Shown here: piece after piece, positions 8,147 through 20,210 of the stretch
How positions within the stretch are numbered: position 1 is the stretch's first letter
Layout: every line of letters begins with the position of its first letter
NCBI RefSeq assembly: GCF_001456115.1
Contig: NZ_CP013264.1
Coordinates: forward strand, 2,870,501-2,934,500
Length of the DNA: 64,000 bases
Direction: 5' to 3'
From: Sphingobium baderi
GTDB lineage: Bacteria > Pseudomonadota > Alphaproteobacteria > Sphingomonadales > Sphingomonadaceae
Program-made: the position numbers and the translations under genes
Notes under the pieces: generated by a model
What the model was told of the DNA's origin: nothing
The model's input: only the letters and a program-made list of their open reading frames with translations
The model's database searches: none

Positions 8147-8620
8147 ATGGCGAGCCCGAATATCGACGACATCGATCTGCAAATTCTGGGGGAGTTGCAG
8201 AATGATGGCAGGATGACCAATGTGGAACTCGCCCGGAAAGTGGGATTAACGGCGCCCCCGTGCCTGCGTCGTGTTCGCGCGCTGGAGGAAGCCGGGGCCA
8301 TTACATCTTATCATGCTGTGGTCGACCCGGCGATGCTGGGCTATATGATTACGGTATTCGCCATGGTGAGCCTTCGCAGCCAGGCAGAGGCCGATCTGAA
8401 AGCTTTTGAGGACCATATCGCGACCCTGCCCGAAGTGCGTGAATGTCATATGCTGAATGGTGAAATAGACTTTATTTTGAAGGTCGTGGCGAAGGATCTT
8501 CAGAGTTTTCAGCAGTTCCTTACATCAAAGCTGACTCCTGCGCCGAATGTGGTGAGCGTGAAAACCTCGCTCACCATTCGGACCGCCAAGAATCGGCCGG
8601 GCGTTCCCCTGCGCGTCTAA
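8147..8620 (+). CDS. Lrp/AsnC-family transcriptional regulator
   Basis: A 157-residue DNA-binding protein. Residues 1-60 form the AsnC-type helix-turn-helix (DIDLQILGELQNDGRMTN through GLTAPPCLRRV) and residues 65-150 form the RAM ligand-binding domain typical of feast/famine regulators. It opens with MASPNIDDID, preceded by AGGA at 8141, so the ATG at 8147 is preferred over the longer frame. Its effector is probably an amino acid, but no biosynthetic partner is adjacent. The nearest genes are the divergent kinase-like gene and the convergent secreted paralogue. Confidence 0.9.
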   Translation: MASPNIDDIDLQILGELQNDGRMTNVELARKVGLTAPPCLRRVRALEEAGAITSYHAVVDPAMLGYMITVFAMVSLRSQAEADLKAFEDHIATLPEVRECHMLNGEIDFILKVVAKDLQSFQQFLTSKLTPAPNVVSVKTSLTIRTAKNRPGVPLRV

Positions 8621-8629
8621 GGAAGAAAT

Positions 8630-9898
8630 TCAGCTACTGGTCTGAGAAACAGACGGCGCACGCTGCGCCGTCTTCTGGCTTTGCTCTTCGATCCAGATCG
8701 ACCAGAAACCCGCCACATTGCTCCAGTTGCCCTTCACATTCGCAAGGACTGTTTTCGCACCGGCAAGATCACCTGACCGGGCCAGCGAAATGCCCAGCCG
8801 TGCATTGGCCTGATCGTCATTAATTCCACCCTTCGTCAGGGCCAGGCGATATAATTCGGCAGCTTTGGGATATTGGGCCAGCGAGAAATAAGTATCTGCC
8901 GCGATAAGAGCCGGCTCACCACTGCTTGCCGATGCCGCTTTCTTCGTAACGGCAGGCAGCGCAGCCATTTCTTTCGTCGCCTTGGGCGTCACAGCCTTCA
9001 GCAACTGCGAGGTGACGTTCTGGGACGATGTCAGCTTACCCGTCGAACGCCCCGCCTCGATGATCGCTTTGGTTTCGGCGGGATAACCGGCCTTTTCGGC
9101 CAGTTGGGCATAGGATTGATAATCACGCTCGCTTGCCATGGCACCGCTGGCCGCTTGCAAACGATATAAATCCAGCTGAATCTGAGGATCAAGCGCTGCA
9201 GCGGGCAGGTAATTGCTCAATGCCGAGCGCCAGTCCCGCGTGGTGCGATAGAGGCTCAGCCTTTCCCGATAGAGCGCGCCTAGGTCCGCCCAGTTTCCTG
9301 CCTGATAGGTCAGCGAGATAGCGCGATCAAACCATGCTGCGGGGATCTTTTCTCCTGCCGCCCGCTTGCGCGCCATCGCTTCCTGCACAAAGGGCCATGC
9401 TTCTTTCGGCTTGTTCTTGCGTAGATAGATGTCCGCCCGTAAAAGGCTGGCGTCGATATTGTCATAGCCAAGGGTTCGCGCATAATCGAGTTGCGCGAAG
9501 GCGTCATCATAATTGCCGACGACATAAGACAGGTAGCCAGCCACATAACGCAACCGGGGAGCGTCCGTCTTGGGAACGGAGCCGGTCTTGAACATATCTG
9601 TCAACGCAAGCCGCTCGGCCTGAATATTCTGCCGCTGGACAGCCAGCTCAAACCGCAGGCCTGCTGCAGCATAGGCTTCGAAATCCGTGGCAGGATTCAA
9701 TGCTGAGATGCGCGCGCTGGCCGTGGACACATCCCCCGCCCGCAGCGCAGCTTGAGCCGCTTGCACATTCGTGCGGAAGTCGTCCGACATCTGAATGACC
9801 GGACCATTGTCCTTCTTTTTGGCTGCGGAAGGTGATGCAAGCATGACCACGCTCATTGCGGCAGCCAACATATATCCCAATTTCATATTTCTACGCAT
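8630..9898 (-). CDS. Secreted helical-repeat (TPR-like) protein, paralogue B
   Basis: A 422-residue predicted periplasmic or secreted protein. A signal peptide lies near residues 1-26 and ends in the ASPSAA-type cleavage region, followed by a Lys/Asp-rich linker. The rest is alanine-rich helical repeats; the pattern AADTYFSLAQYPKAAELY near residue 330 is tetratricopeptide-like. It is clearly related to the next upstream gene on this strand: the C-terminal regions align around KGGINDDQANARLGIS versus KGGVDADEVNTRLGIA. I chose the ATG at 9898, just before the signal peptide; in-frame ATG codons at 9886 and 10009 are possible. Role unknown. Confidence 0.78.
   Translation of the reverse strand: MRRNMKLGYMLAAAMSVVMLASPSAAKKKDNGPVIQMSDDFRTNVQAAQAALRAGDVSTASARISALNPATDFEAYAAAGLRFELAVQRQNIQAERLALTDMFKTGSVPKTDAPRLRYVAGYLSYVVGNYDDAFAQLDYARTLGYDNIDASLLRADIYLRKNKPKEAWPFVQEAMARKRAAGEKIPAAWFDRAISLTYQAGNWADLGALYRERLSLYRTTRDWRSALSNYLPAAALDPQIQLDLYRLQAASGAMASERDYQSYAQLAEKAGYPAETKAIIEAGRSTGKLTSSQNVTSQLLKAVTPKATKEMAALPAVTKKAASASSGEPALIAADTYFSLAQYPKAAELYRLALTKGGINDDQANARLGISLARSGDLAGAKTVLANVKGNWSNVAGFWSIWIEEQSQKTAQRAPSVSQTSS
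8651..8673 (+). terminator. Perfect hairpin inside the 3' end of paralogue B, possible terminator of the Lrp gene
   Basis: AGACGGCGCA, a three-base loop and TGCGCCGTCT form a 10-bp perfect stem 31 bases after the regulator stop. It is followed by TCT rather than a run of T, and lies within the convergent coding sequence, so termination is only possible. Confidence 0.35.
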
Positions 9899-9937
9899 GG
9901 CCGATCCGGCCCCCCCAAAAACAGTCAGCATCGCAAT

Positions 9938-9967
9938 CGGCGAGGGTTGAACCATCAACCCTCGCCG
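9938..9967. repeat. Perfect 13-bp hairpin between the two secreted paralogues
   Basis: CGGCGAGGGTTGA, loop ACCA, TCAACCCTCGCCG. It lies between the stop of paralogue A and the start of paralogue B, without a T tract on either strand. It may set relative expression of the two genes by processing or partial termination (inference). Confidence 0.7.
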
Positions 9968-9975
9968 TCGATATT

Positions 9976-11244
9976 TCAAGCGCCTTTGCTGGTCAGATAG
10001 GACAGCCACAGCCCAGCGATGGATTTGCGAGCGCCGCCCTGCACCGATTGGAATGCCGCCTTGGCGGAAGCCGTATCGCCTGCCAGCGTCTTGGCAATGC
10101 CAAGCCTTGTATTCACTTCGTCCGCGTCCACGCCGCCCTTTTGCTTGGCGAGTTCGAACATGGCCGCGGCCTTGGCATAATCACCATAGCCCAGATAGGC
10201 GTCGGCGGTCGCTGCCGCAATTTTGCCATTGGCCGCTTTGCGTGCATCCGCTTCGGCCGCACCTAGCGAGCTTTTATCCCCCGCAATCTTTGCAACGGCC
10301 GATTGATAAAGATCGCCGCCCTGCGATGCGTTCAGCACACCCTTGGCGCGGCCAGCATCGATCGACGACTTCACTTCGCCATAAATGCCGGTCTTCGAAG
10401 CCATTTCCGCATATTCGGTGAAGTCGCCCGCGACAACCAGGCCGCCAGAGGCAGCCATCAGGCGCAGCACATCGAGATTTTCGCGGTTGGTGATGTTGGG
10501 GTTGGCTTGCTGGAACAGACGGACCAGCGTGCGGAGATTCTCGCCATTAGGTGCAGCTTCATAAGCCTGTCGGGCCCAATCCGTGACTTCCGGCAGTTTT
10601 GCGGCCGCGGCGCGGCTTACGCCGATCTGATACCATTGAGCCGGTGCGGGTTGTCCGCTTGCCTTGCTGGCATCAATTGCAGCCTTGAGTGCCGCCAGCC
10701 CCTGCTGGTTAAGCCCTCGGGCTGGCTCGACCGACGGACTGGCGGTGCCTGCCTTGCCGAAATAGGCTTGCGCCAGCGTCACGTTGACCGCCTCGGGCTT
10801 GTAGCCTGCCTGAACAGCCGCCTGCCCACGCTGGATCGCCAGGTCATAGTTCTTCGCGGCCAACGCCTGTTCGGCCGCTATGGCGTTGAACTGGCCGGCC
10901 TGATCCGTCGGCGTGAGGCCACTGTCGAGCATCTGCGTCAGGGCTTCGCTCTGCAGCGCGGCGTCCTTGGCAGCGATAGACGTATTCAGCTTGATCGCGC
11001 CGATCTGATATTTGTCGTCGTTTGACTTGGCCTTGCCGTCCGCATCGGCCAGCGCAGCCTTCGCCGCTGCGAAATCCTGCTTGCCTGCGGCTTCCTGCGC
11101 GGTCTGAAGCGCCTTGATCACGTCAGGCGATACATTGAGCTTAGGAGCGCTCGCCTTCTTGTCCTTGGCCAAGGCAGGGGCCGAAACGGCGCCGCCAGTC
11201 AACGCCAGTGCGAGCGCAAGCGCCACCGGGGTTACAAAACGCAT
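9976..11244 (-). CDS. Secreted helical-repeat (TPR-like) protein, paralogue A
   Basis: A 422-residue predicted periplasmic or secreted protein, the same length as paralogue B. A classical signal peptide with the core ALALALALTGG and a SAPALA cleavage region is followed by a lysine-rich stretch. The mature part is alanine-rich helical repeats, TPR-like, including ADAYLGYGDYAKAAAMFELA. AGGAG lies nine bases before the ATG at 11244, which decides this start over the in-frame ATG at 11253. The gene is first in a probable two-gene operon with paralogue B and is divergent from gyrA. No enzymatic motif is visible; function unknown. Confidence 0.8.
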   Translation of the reverse strand: MRFVTPVALALALALTGGAVSAPALAKDKKASAPKLNVSPDVIKALQTAQEAAGKQDFAAAKAALADADGKAKSNDDKYQIGAIKLNTSIAAKDAALQSEALTQMLDSGLTPTDQAGQFNAIAAEQALAAKNYDLAIQRGQAAVQAGYKPEAVNVTLAQAYFGKAGTASPSVEPARGLNQQGLAALKAAIDASKASGQPAPAQWYQIGVSRAAAAKLPEVTDWARQAYEAAPNGENLRTLVRLFQQANPNITNRENLDVLRLMAASGGLVVAGDFTEYAEMASKTGIYGEVKSSIDAGRAKGVLNASQGGDLYQSAVAKIAGDKSSLGAAEADARKAANGKIAAATADAYLGYGDYAKAAAMFELAKQKGGVDADEVNTRLGIAKTLAGDTASAKAAFQSVQGGARKSIAGLWLSYLTSKGA

Positions 11245-11511
11245 GATCCTCATCTCCTTTTCGCCTGAAGGGGGCCAGGCGACCTTCCATGTTATGCGCC
11301 GAATTAGGGGTCGACGCGTGAACGGCCTTTGAACAAGCCTATAACCACGGATTTTGCAACTGTCATGCGCCGGGCTTCGTTCCATATTTCCGTAACCGCG
11401 AAAAATCACACGCCGGGCGGAACGTGTATGAAGCTGCCCGAGGGGTGACAGATTTGTTTCGCTCGGCTAGTGCGGATACGACCATAACCATCCGCAAAAA
11501 AGAGAGTCGCC

Positions 11512-14210
<2,699 letters not shown>

Positions 14211-14214
<4 letters not shown>

Positions 14215-14558
14215 CGGAGCTTTTCGCTTACAAGATATTGACACGTCCGCAATTCGATCAACTCAAGGCCGACGGCGTTTTCCACGGCGCGCCGGTCGAC
14301 CTTGAGGATGGCTATATCCACCTCTCCACTCGCGAGCAGGCAGCTGAAACCGCGGCCAGACATTTCGCGGGGCAGGACAATCTGGTGATGGTCATGGTCG
14401 ACCTCGCCCCTTTTAGCGATGCTCTGAAATGGGAGCCCTCGCGCGGCGGTAAACTATTTCCGCATCTCTATGCGCCACTCCCGATGAAGGCGGTCGCGGG
14501 CAAGGTCACGCTGCGCCTTGACGATCAGGGCAGGCATCTATTCCCGGCGGGCTTTTAA
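14211..14558 (+). CDS. DUF952 family protein
   Basis: A small cytoplasmic protein of 115 residues. It matches DUF952 by the opening LFAYKILTRPQFDQL, the central DLEDGYIHLSTREQ and the segment LKWEPSRGGKLFPHLYAPLP. The fold is thought to resemble ADP-ribosyltransferase-like domains, but no activity is established. It starts with GTG overlapping the gyrA stop by four bases, so it should be translationally coupled to gyrase expression. The coupling is seen; a functional tie to gyrase is not shown. Confidence 0.82.
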
Positions 14559-14569
14559 ACCGATCTCGT

Positions 14570-14597
14570 GTGGATTTTCTCTAGTGGATTTTCTCTA
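14570..14597. repeat. Tandem 14-bp duplication across the glycosyltransferase stop codon
   Basis: GTGGATTTTCTCTA occurs twice back to back. On the minus strand the junction creates the TAG stop of the glycosyltransferase gene. Without the duplication the frame would run four codons further to a TAA. Confidence 0.85.
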
Positions 14598-15696
14598 TTC
14601 GCACGACCTTGCCCTGCTTCACCCAATAATCATAGCCGCCCCAGCGAATCCGGCGAGACAGCGCGCCAACGACCTGAATCGTCAGATGCGTCCATGTCAC
14701 GATAAAGGGCGCAACGGCATCCCAGATCAGCGATCGCCGCGCTTTTCGCGCCTGATCCGGCTCGATCACGCTGGCGATGATCCGCATGCGGATCATCACA
14801 CGGCACCAGGCCGCGCCATAACCGACGCCCATTGCGCTCCAGCCGCCCCAGCCCAACGCCCACAGCCACCCCAAAGACTGAACGGACACGACCAATGCGG
14901 CGATTCGCCACATGCCCGGGCTGCTGGTGATGACATGTCGATATTGGCGTATCGCGAAGCTTAGCGCCGTCCGCCCGCTTCCTTCCAAGGGGCTCGCCAC
15001 CAGTAGATCGCGCACCGGACGAAGGCGCAATTTTTCATGCCAGCCCGCCAGTCCGATAGTCATGTCGTCGGATAATCTTCCTGCCAACACACGGTCCAGT
15101 TCCAGTTGCTCCGCCATGGGCCGGGTCATCGCCATCGCCCCACCCCAGGGCATGGTGGAACTGGCCGCACGGGGCAAAGTCGCCAATTGCATCTCCACCG
15201 CGCCGACGAGCGTCAGCAGCGGTCTAGCGTCCGGCAAAAGCAGGCGATAGCCGGTCACGATATCCGCCTTGTCCCGCACCAAGGGAAAGAGCAGCCGTCC
15301 GATCAGCCGCGCGGGCGGCTCAATATCCGCATCAATGAAAACCAGATAGCGGTCGTCCGGTTTCAACGCCCTGAGCGCGGCGCGGAGCTTGTGCACCTTC
15401 TGCCCTTCATCGTGCGCGACACCAGCGCGCACGATCTGCACGTCACGAAAATCCAGCTTCTCCGCCGCTGGACATGCTCCCGAAGTCGCCACGATCAGCC
15501 GAAAGGGCACGTTCTGCGCCGCCAGCCGTTTCATCAGGTCCGGCCCGCCATCCCAATCATCCTTGACGCAGAGCAGCACTGCCACACCATCAGGCGCTTC
15601 CTCCTGCCGATCCGCAGGCACATGCCGCAGATAGTGCGCGACGCCCAGCACCGTCGCCCCCTGCAACACCAACCACAGCCCCAAGGCCCAACTCAT
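14581..15696 (-). CDS. Membrane glycosyltransferase, GT21/ceramide-glucosyltransferase-like
   Basis: A 371-residue family-2-type glycosyltransferase with an N-terminal membrane anchor and C-terminal hydrophobic segments (residues about 265-300 and 330-350). Catalytic elements resemble the D,D,D,(Q/R)xxRW class: FIDADIEPP near 120, LSDDMTIGLA near 213 and RQYRHV near 252. This layout is shared by ceramide glucosyltransferases and HpnI-like enzymes. Sphingomonads make glycosphingolipids in place of much lipopolysaccharide, so a ceramide sugar transferase is an attractive but unproven assignment. It is divergent, by 51 bases, from an LpxL-like acyltransferase gene. Confidence 0.75.
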   Translation of the reverse strand: MSWALGLWLVLQGATVLGVAHYLRHVPADRQEEAPDGVAVLLCVKDDWDGGPDLMKRLAAQNVPFRLIVATSGACPAAEKLDFRDVQIVRAGVAHDEGQKVHKLRAALRALKPDDRYLVFIDADIEPPARLIGRLLFPLVRDKADIVTGYRLLLPDARPLLTLVGAVEMQLATLPRAASSTMPWGGAMAMTRPMAEQLELDRVLAGRLSDDMTIGLAGWHEKLRLRPVRDLLVASPLEGSGRTALSFAIRQYRHVITSSPGMWRIAALVVSVQSLGWLWALGWGGWSAMGVGYGAAWCRVMIRMRIIASVIEPDQARKARRSLIWDAVAPFIVTWTHLTIQVVGALSRRIRWGGYDYWVKQGKVVRIEKIH

Positions 15697-15747
15697 AGCG
15701 TTTCCGGCCCTTTACCGCCTCAACCGCTGCTGTATGACGAAAGGGCG

Positions 15748-16611
15748 ATGCTCTCAAACCCCTTTCTCTTCACGCTACTGCGTTTGCTACCCGCCGCGAT
15801 GGCCTCATGGATCGGCGGATGGCTGTCGGCCAATGTCGCGCGCAGAAGCATGAAGCTGCGCGACCAGCGCGCCCGAACGAACCTCGCCCTGCTGCGCCCC
15901 GACCTCAATGACGCGGAAAGGGAGGATATCCTTACCCGCCGCTGGTTCAACCTTGGCCGCACCATGGCCGAACTCACCAATGTCGACCGGCTGGTCAACC
16001 CCCGCCGGGTCGCCATCCAGGATGAAGCCGCCTATCGGGAAACGCTGGACTCCCCGCGCCCGATGATCTTCCTGACAGTCCATGTCGGCAATTGGGATCT
16101 GCTGGCCGCGCATCTCAAAGCATCCTGCGACCGCGCCCCGCTGGGTGTCTACGACCCGCCCGCCGATCCGGTGCAGGCGAAAATGCTCCAGCGCGCCCGC
16201 CGAAGCTATATGGGGGAGGCGATCACCGGCGGCGGGGCGGCCCGCGCCATCGTGCGGCACCTGTCGGACAGCGACCGCGCCATGCTCTATATCCTGATCG
16301 ACGAGCGCCGTGACATGCAGGTGGCATTTCCGCGTTTTGGCCGCGACATTGGGGTGAGCGGCAATCTCTCCATCGCCCTGCGCCTTGCACGACGTAGCAA
16401 CGCGCGCTTCCTGCCCTTCTATCTCGCAAGGGAAAAGGGCGCGCATTTCCACCTGCGCTGGCATCCTCCCCTCGATCCAGCCGAACTCGACGACGCAGAT
16501 CTTCTCGACCGCATAGATAATTTCCTCGGACAGGCCTGCATTGATCATGCTGATCAATGGCTCGCCTTGCACGACATGGACCTGACCCGGCCTATCGCGG
16601 CAGCCATGTGA
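15748..16611 (+). CDS. LpxL/HtrB-like lipid A biosynthesis-type acyltransferase
   Basis: A 287-residue membrane-associated acyltransferase. The N-terminal hydrophobic segment PFLFTLLRLLPAAMASWIGG is followed by the HxxxxD catalytic motif HVGNWD near residue 111 and an ERRD motif near 190, both typical of the lauroyl/myristoyl transferase family. The acceptor could be lipid A or another membrane lipid; sphingomonads often use sphingolipids, so the acceptor is open. Starting at ATG 15748 leaves AAAGGG only two bases upstream, and no better start is visible. trpF follows downstream on the same strand after 32 bases. Confidence 0.82.
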   Translation: MLSNPFLFTLLRLLPAAMASWIGGWLSANVARRSMKLRDQRARTNLALLRPDLNDAEREDILTRRWFNLGRTMAELTNVDRLVNPRRVAIQDEAAYRETLDSPRPMIFLTVHVGNWDLLAAHLKASCDRAPLGVYDPPADPVQAKMLQRARRSYMGEAITGGGAARAIVRHLSDSDRAMLYILIDERRDMQVAFPRFGRDIGVSGNLSIALRLARRSNARFLPFYLAREKGAHFHLRWHPPLDPAELDDADLLDRIDNFLGQACIDHADQWLALHDMDLTRPIAAAM

Positions 16612-16643
16612 CTTGCGTGCCTATCAGGTCTAAAGCCCCTCCC

Positions 16644-17288
16644 ATGTCCCGACTCGCGATCAAGATTTGCGGCCTTTCGACACCTGAAACGGTGGGTGCG
16701 GCGGTGCGAGCAGGAGCCACCCATCTGGGCCTCGTCCACTTTCCCAAAAGCCCCCGCCATGTGGAAGCGGACCAGATTCGCACCCTGACAGCCGCCGTGC
16801 CGCCACATGTCGGCAAGGTAGCCGTCATCGTCGATCCGACTGATGACATTATCGCTTCCCTTGCCGCGACAGGCGCGCTCACGGCACTGCAACTCCATGG
16901 CAAGGAAACGCCAGAACGCGCCGCCAACATCCGCGCGCGCTTTGGCCTGCCCGTCTGGAAAGCCATTTCGGTCAAAGCGCAGGCCGACATCGCCGCTGCC
17001 ACAGCCTATGCGGGCGCTGTTGACCTGCTCCTGTTCGACGCCAAAACGCCCGATAGCGCCGCTCTCCCCGGTGGCATGGGACTGCGCTTTGACTGGACGC
17101 TGCTCCGCGGAGCCTCCATCGCAACGCCATGGGGCCTGTCAGGCGGACTTTCCGTCGACAATGTGGCGCAAGCTATCGCCATCACAAATGCCCCTCTTGT
17201 CGACATTTCTTCCGGCGTCGAAAGCGCGCCAGGCATCAAGGATGTGGACAAGATCATCGCCTTCTGCAAAGCGGCTGAGCCATCATGA
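16644..17288 (+). CDS. trpF: Phosphoribosylanthranilate isomerase
   Basis: A 214-residue TIM-barrel enzyme of the tryptophan pathway, converting phosphoribosylanthranilate to the carboxyphenylamino-deoxyribulose phosphate. The catalytic Cys9 lies in IKICGL and the catalytic Asp in LLFDAK near residue 131; the phosphate-binding GLSGGLS segment is near 170. The start [10 protein letters not shown] matches the family. It overlaps trpB by four bases (ATGA), the first of a chain of such overlaps through accD. Confidence 0.95.
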   Translation: MSRLAIKICGLSTPETVGAAVRAGATHLGLVHFPKSPRHVEADQIRTLTAAVPPHVGKVAVIVDPTDDIIASLAATGALTALQLHGKETPERAANIRARFGLPVWKAISVKAQADIAAATAYAGAVDLLLFDAKTPDSAALPGGMGLRFDWTLLRGASIATPWGLSGGLSVDNVAQAIAITNAPLVDISSGVESAPGIKDVDKIIAFCKAAEPS

Positions 17289-18514
17289 CTATTCAGAACT
17301 CCCTTCGTTCCCAGCCTGACGCCAGCGGCCATTTCGGTTCCTTTGGAGGCCGCTATGTCGCTGAAACGTTGATGCCGCTGATTCTTGAGCTGGAAAAGGT
17401 CTACAAGGCAGCGCGGCAAGACCCGGCGTTCGAGAAGGAATTTGCCGACCTCCTCAAATATTATGTAGGACGGCCCAGTCCACTTTATTATGCCGAGCGC
17501 CTGACCGAAGCGCTGCGCGCTGAAGCGCCGCTGGGCAAGGGCGCGAAAATCTACCTGAAGCGCGAGGAACTCAATCACACAGGCGCGCACAAGATCAACA
17601 ACTGCATTGGCCAGGTGCTGCTCGCCCGCCGCATGGGCAAGCCCCGCGTGATCGCGGAAACCGGCGCGGGCCAGCATGGTGTGGCGACCGCGACCGTGGC
17701 GGCGCGCTTCGGCCTCCAATGCACCATCTTCATGGGCGCGAAGGACGTGGCGCGGCAGCAGCCCAATGTGTTCCGCATGAAGCTGCTGGGCGCGGAGGTG
17801 ATCCCGGTGACGTCCGGCGCGCAGACGCTCAAGGACGCGATGAACGAAGCGCTGCGCCACTGGGTCGCGAACGTCCACGACACCTTCTACATCATCGGCA
17901 CGGCGGCGGGACCGCATCCTTATCCGGAACTGGTCCGCGACTTCCAGTCGATCATCGGCCGGGAAACCCGCGAGCAGATCATGGAAGCCGAAGGTCGCCT
18001 GCCCGACATGCTGATCGCGCCGGTGGGCGGCGGTTCCAACGCCATCGGCCTGTTCCATCCCTTCCTCGATGACGCGGATGTCGCCATGATTGGCGTCGAA
18101 GCGGCAGGCGAAGGGTTGGACGGCAAGCATGCCGCCAGCCTGACAGGCGGCTCCTCCGGTATCCTGCATGGCAACCGCACTTATCTGCTTCAGGACGAGG
18201 ATGGGCAAATCACCGAAGCGCACAGCATTTCGGCGGGCCTTGACTATCCAGGCATCGGGCCGGAGCATAGCTGGCTCCATGAAATCGGCCGGGTCAAATA
18301 TATGCCCGTCACCGATGACGAAGCCCTCGCCTCTTTCCAGCGCCTTTCCGCACTCGAAGGCATCATTCCCGCGTTGGAATCCGCGCACGCCGTCGCTGCC
18401 GCCGAACAGGTCGCACCGACGCTGGACGCGGACAAGCTGCTTGTCGTCAACCTCTCCGGTCGGGGAGACAAGGACATCTTCACCGTCGCACAGGCATTGG
18501 GAGTCGAAATATGA
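17285..18514 (+). CDS. trpB: Tryptophan synthase beta chain
   Basis: The 409-residue PLP-dependent subunit that joins indole and serine. The PLP lysine is Lys103 in HTGAHKINN, and the phosphate-binding loop GGGSNAIG lies near residue 243. Length is normal. The start overlaps the trpF stop and the stop overlaps the trpA start, both as ATGA, indicating coupled translation and balanced amounts of the alpha and beta subunits. Confidence 0.97.
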   Translation: MTIQNSLRSQPDASGHFGSFGGRYVAETLMPLILELEKVYKAARQDPAFEKEFADLLKYYVGRPSPLYYAERLTEALRAEAPLGKGAKIYLKREELNHTGAHKINNCIGQVLLARRMGKPRVIAETGAGQHGVATATVAARFGLQCTIFMGAKDVARQQPNVFRMKLLGAEVIPVTSGAQTLKDAMNEALRHWVANVHDTFYIIGTAAGPHPYPELVRDFQSIIGRETREQIMEAEGRLPDMLIAPVGGGSNAIGLFHPFLDDADVAMIGVEAAGEGLDGKHAASLTGGSSGILHGNRTYLLQDEDGQITEAHSISAGLDYPGIGPEHSWLHEIGRVKYMPVTDDEALASFQRLSALEGIIPALESAHAVAAAEQVAPTLDADKLLVVNLSGRGDKDIFTVAQALGVEI

Positions 18515-19332
18515 CGACTGACCGCATGGCCACCCGCTTCGCCGCCTGCAAGGCGGAAGGACGCGCGGCGCTCGTGACTTTCGTGACGGCAGGCGATCCG
18601 ACCGTGATCGATGCCGCCGCTATACTCGACGCATTGGTCGCAGGCGGCGCGGATGTCATCGAATTGGGAATGCCCTTTACCGATCCGATGGCCGATGGCC
18701 CCGCAATTGAACTTGCCAACTTGCGTAGTCTTGGTTCGGGTACGAAGACCAAGGATATCTTCGCCATCGCCGCCGCTTTCCGCGCGCGCCATGCCGACGT
18801 GCCGGTCGTCCTCATGGGGTATGCCAACCCGATGTTGGTGCGTGGTCCGGACTGGTTCGCAGCCCAGTGCAAAATTGCGGGCGTGGATGGCGTGATCTGC
18901 GTCGACGTGCCCCCAGAGGAGGATGCCGAAATCGGCCCGGCCCTGCGGGCGGCAGGCGTCCACCTCATCCGCCTCGCAACTCCGACCACCGATGCCAAAC
19001 GCCTGCCCGCCGTCCTCGATGGTGCCAGCGGCTTCCTCTATTATGTGTCCGTCGCTGGCGTAACCGGCAAGCAGCAGGCCGCCCAAGCCGCCGTCGAGCA
19101 GGCCCTCGCTCGCCTCAAAGCCGCAACCGATCTGCCCGTTTCCGTGGGTTTTGGAGTGCGGACGCCGGAGCAGGCCACCGCCATCGGCCGCGTTGCGGAC
19201 GGCGTAGTTGTTGGATCCGCCATTGTCGATATCATAGGATCCCATGGCGACGCCGCCGCGCCATTCGTTCAGGAATTCGTCGCCACGCTGCGCGACGCAC
19301 TTACCACCAGGTCCCGGGAGACCGCCGCATGA
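18511..19332 (+). CDS. trpA: Tryptophan synthase alpha chain
   Basis: The 273-residue TIM-barrel subunit that cleaves indole-3-glycerol phosphate and passes indole to TrpB. Catalytic Glu51 and Asp62 lie in [14 protein letters not shown], matching Glu49 and Asp60 of the Salmonella enzyme. The start overlaps trpB and the stop overlaps accD by four bases. Confidence 0.96.
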   Translation: MTTDRMATRFAACKAEGRAALVTFVTAGDPTVIDAAAILDALVAGGADVIELGMPFTDPMADGPAIELANLRSLGSGTKTKDIFAIAAAFRARHADVPVVLMGYANPMLVRGPDWFAAQCKIAGVDGVICVDVPPEEDAEIGPALRAAGVHLIRLATPTTDAKRLPAVLDGASGFLYYVSVAGVTGKQQAAQAAVEQALARLKAATDLPVSVGFGVRTPEQATAIGRVADGVVVGSAIVDIIGSHGDAAAPFVQEFVATLRDALTTRSRETAA

Positions 19333-20180
19333 GCTGGATCAACCGCGTTCGCAACGCCATTCCCTTCATCGCAAAGAAGGAAACCACGGCGGAGACGCTG
19401 TGGCACAAATGCCCTTCCTGCGCCGACATGGTGTTCATCAAGGAGTGGGAGGAGAACCTCTCCGTCTGTCCGCGCTGCGATCATCATGGCCGCATCGGCC
19501 CGTCCGAGCGGTTCGAGCAGATTTTGGACGCGGGCTTCATCCTTTTGCCCACCCCGCCGGTGCAGGAAGACCCTCTCAAGTTCCGCGATTCCAAGCGCTA
19601 TCCCGATCGCATCAAGGCCGCGCGCCATTCAACGGGTGATCAGGAAGCGCTCATCAATGCACGGGGCGCGATCGAAGACATTCCCGTTGTCATGGGCGTT
19701 CAGAACTTCGCCTTCATGGGCGGTTCCATGGGCATGGGTGTCGGGGCTGCCTTCATTCAGGGCATCAACGAAGCCATCGGCCATAAATGCCCTTATGTGA
19801 TCTTTACGGCAGCCGGCGGTGCGCGAATGCAGGAGGGCATCTTGTCCCTCATGCAAATGCCGCGCTCCACCGTCGCCATCCGGAAACTGCACGCAGCGGG
19901 CCTGCCTTATATCGTCGTGCTGACCGATCCGACGACCGGTGGCGTCACTGCCAGCTACGCGATGCTGGGGGATATTCAGATCGCCGAGCCGAATGCGCTG
20001 ATAGGCTTCGCGGGCCAGCGCGTCATCGAAAGCACCATCCGCGAAAAGCTGCCCGAAGGATTTCAGCGCGCGGAATATCTGCTCGACCATGGGATGCTCG
20101 ACATGGTCGTGCACCGTCGCGATCTGCGCGATACACTGACGCGGGCCATCACCTATCTGACGCCGCGCGCTGCGGCCTGA
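19329..20180 (+). CDS. accD: Acetyl-CoA carboxylase carboxyltransferase subunit beta
   Basis: The 283-residue subunit of the carboxyltransferase that makes malonyl-CoA. An N-terminal zinc ribbon has Cys28, Cys31, Cys47 and Cys50 (CPSC and CPRC). The crotonase-like core includes [12 protein letters not shown] and the [13 protein letters not shown] segment. The start at 19329 is set by the ATGA overlap with trpA. The trp-accD-folC order is common in Proteobacteria. Confidence 0.96.
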   Translation: MSWINRVRNAIPFIAKKETTAETLWHKCPSCADMVFIKEWEENLSVCPRCDHHGRIGPSERFEQILDAGFILLPTPPVQEDPLKFRDSKRYPDRIKAARHSTGDQEALINARGAIEDIPVVMGVQNFAFMGGSMGMGVGAAFIQGINEAIGHKCPYVIFTAAGGARMQEGILSLMQMPRSTVAIRKLHAAGLPYIVVLTDPTTGGVTASYAMLGDIQIAEPNALIGFAGQRVIESTIREKLPEGFQRAEYLLDHGMLDMVVHRRDLRDTLTRAITYLTPRAAA

Positions 20181-20210
20181 GCTTCAACCGCGCGACGGGG
20201 GAAACGCGCC

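Noticed and set aside
11358..11383. A GGAAC...GTT pair on the minus strand upstream of secreted paralogue A, like a general-stress sigma factor promoter
   Set aside because: The -10 half reads AGTT rather than CGTT and the spacing is at the edge of the known range, so it is too weak to report as a promoter.
17006..18388. A 460-residue open frame opposite trpF and trpB
   Set aside because: Antisense shadow of well-conserved genes; no family features.
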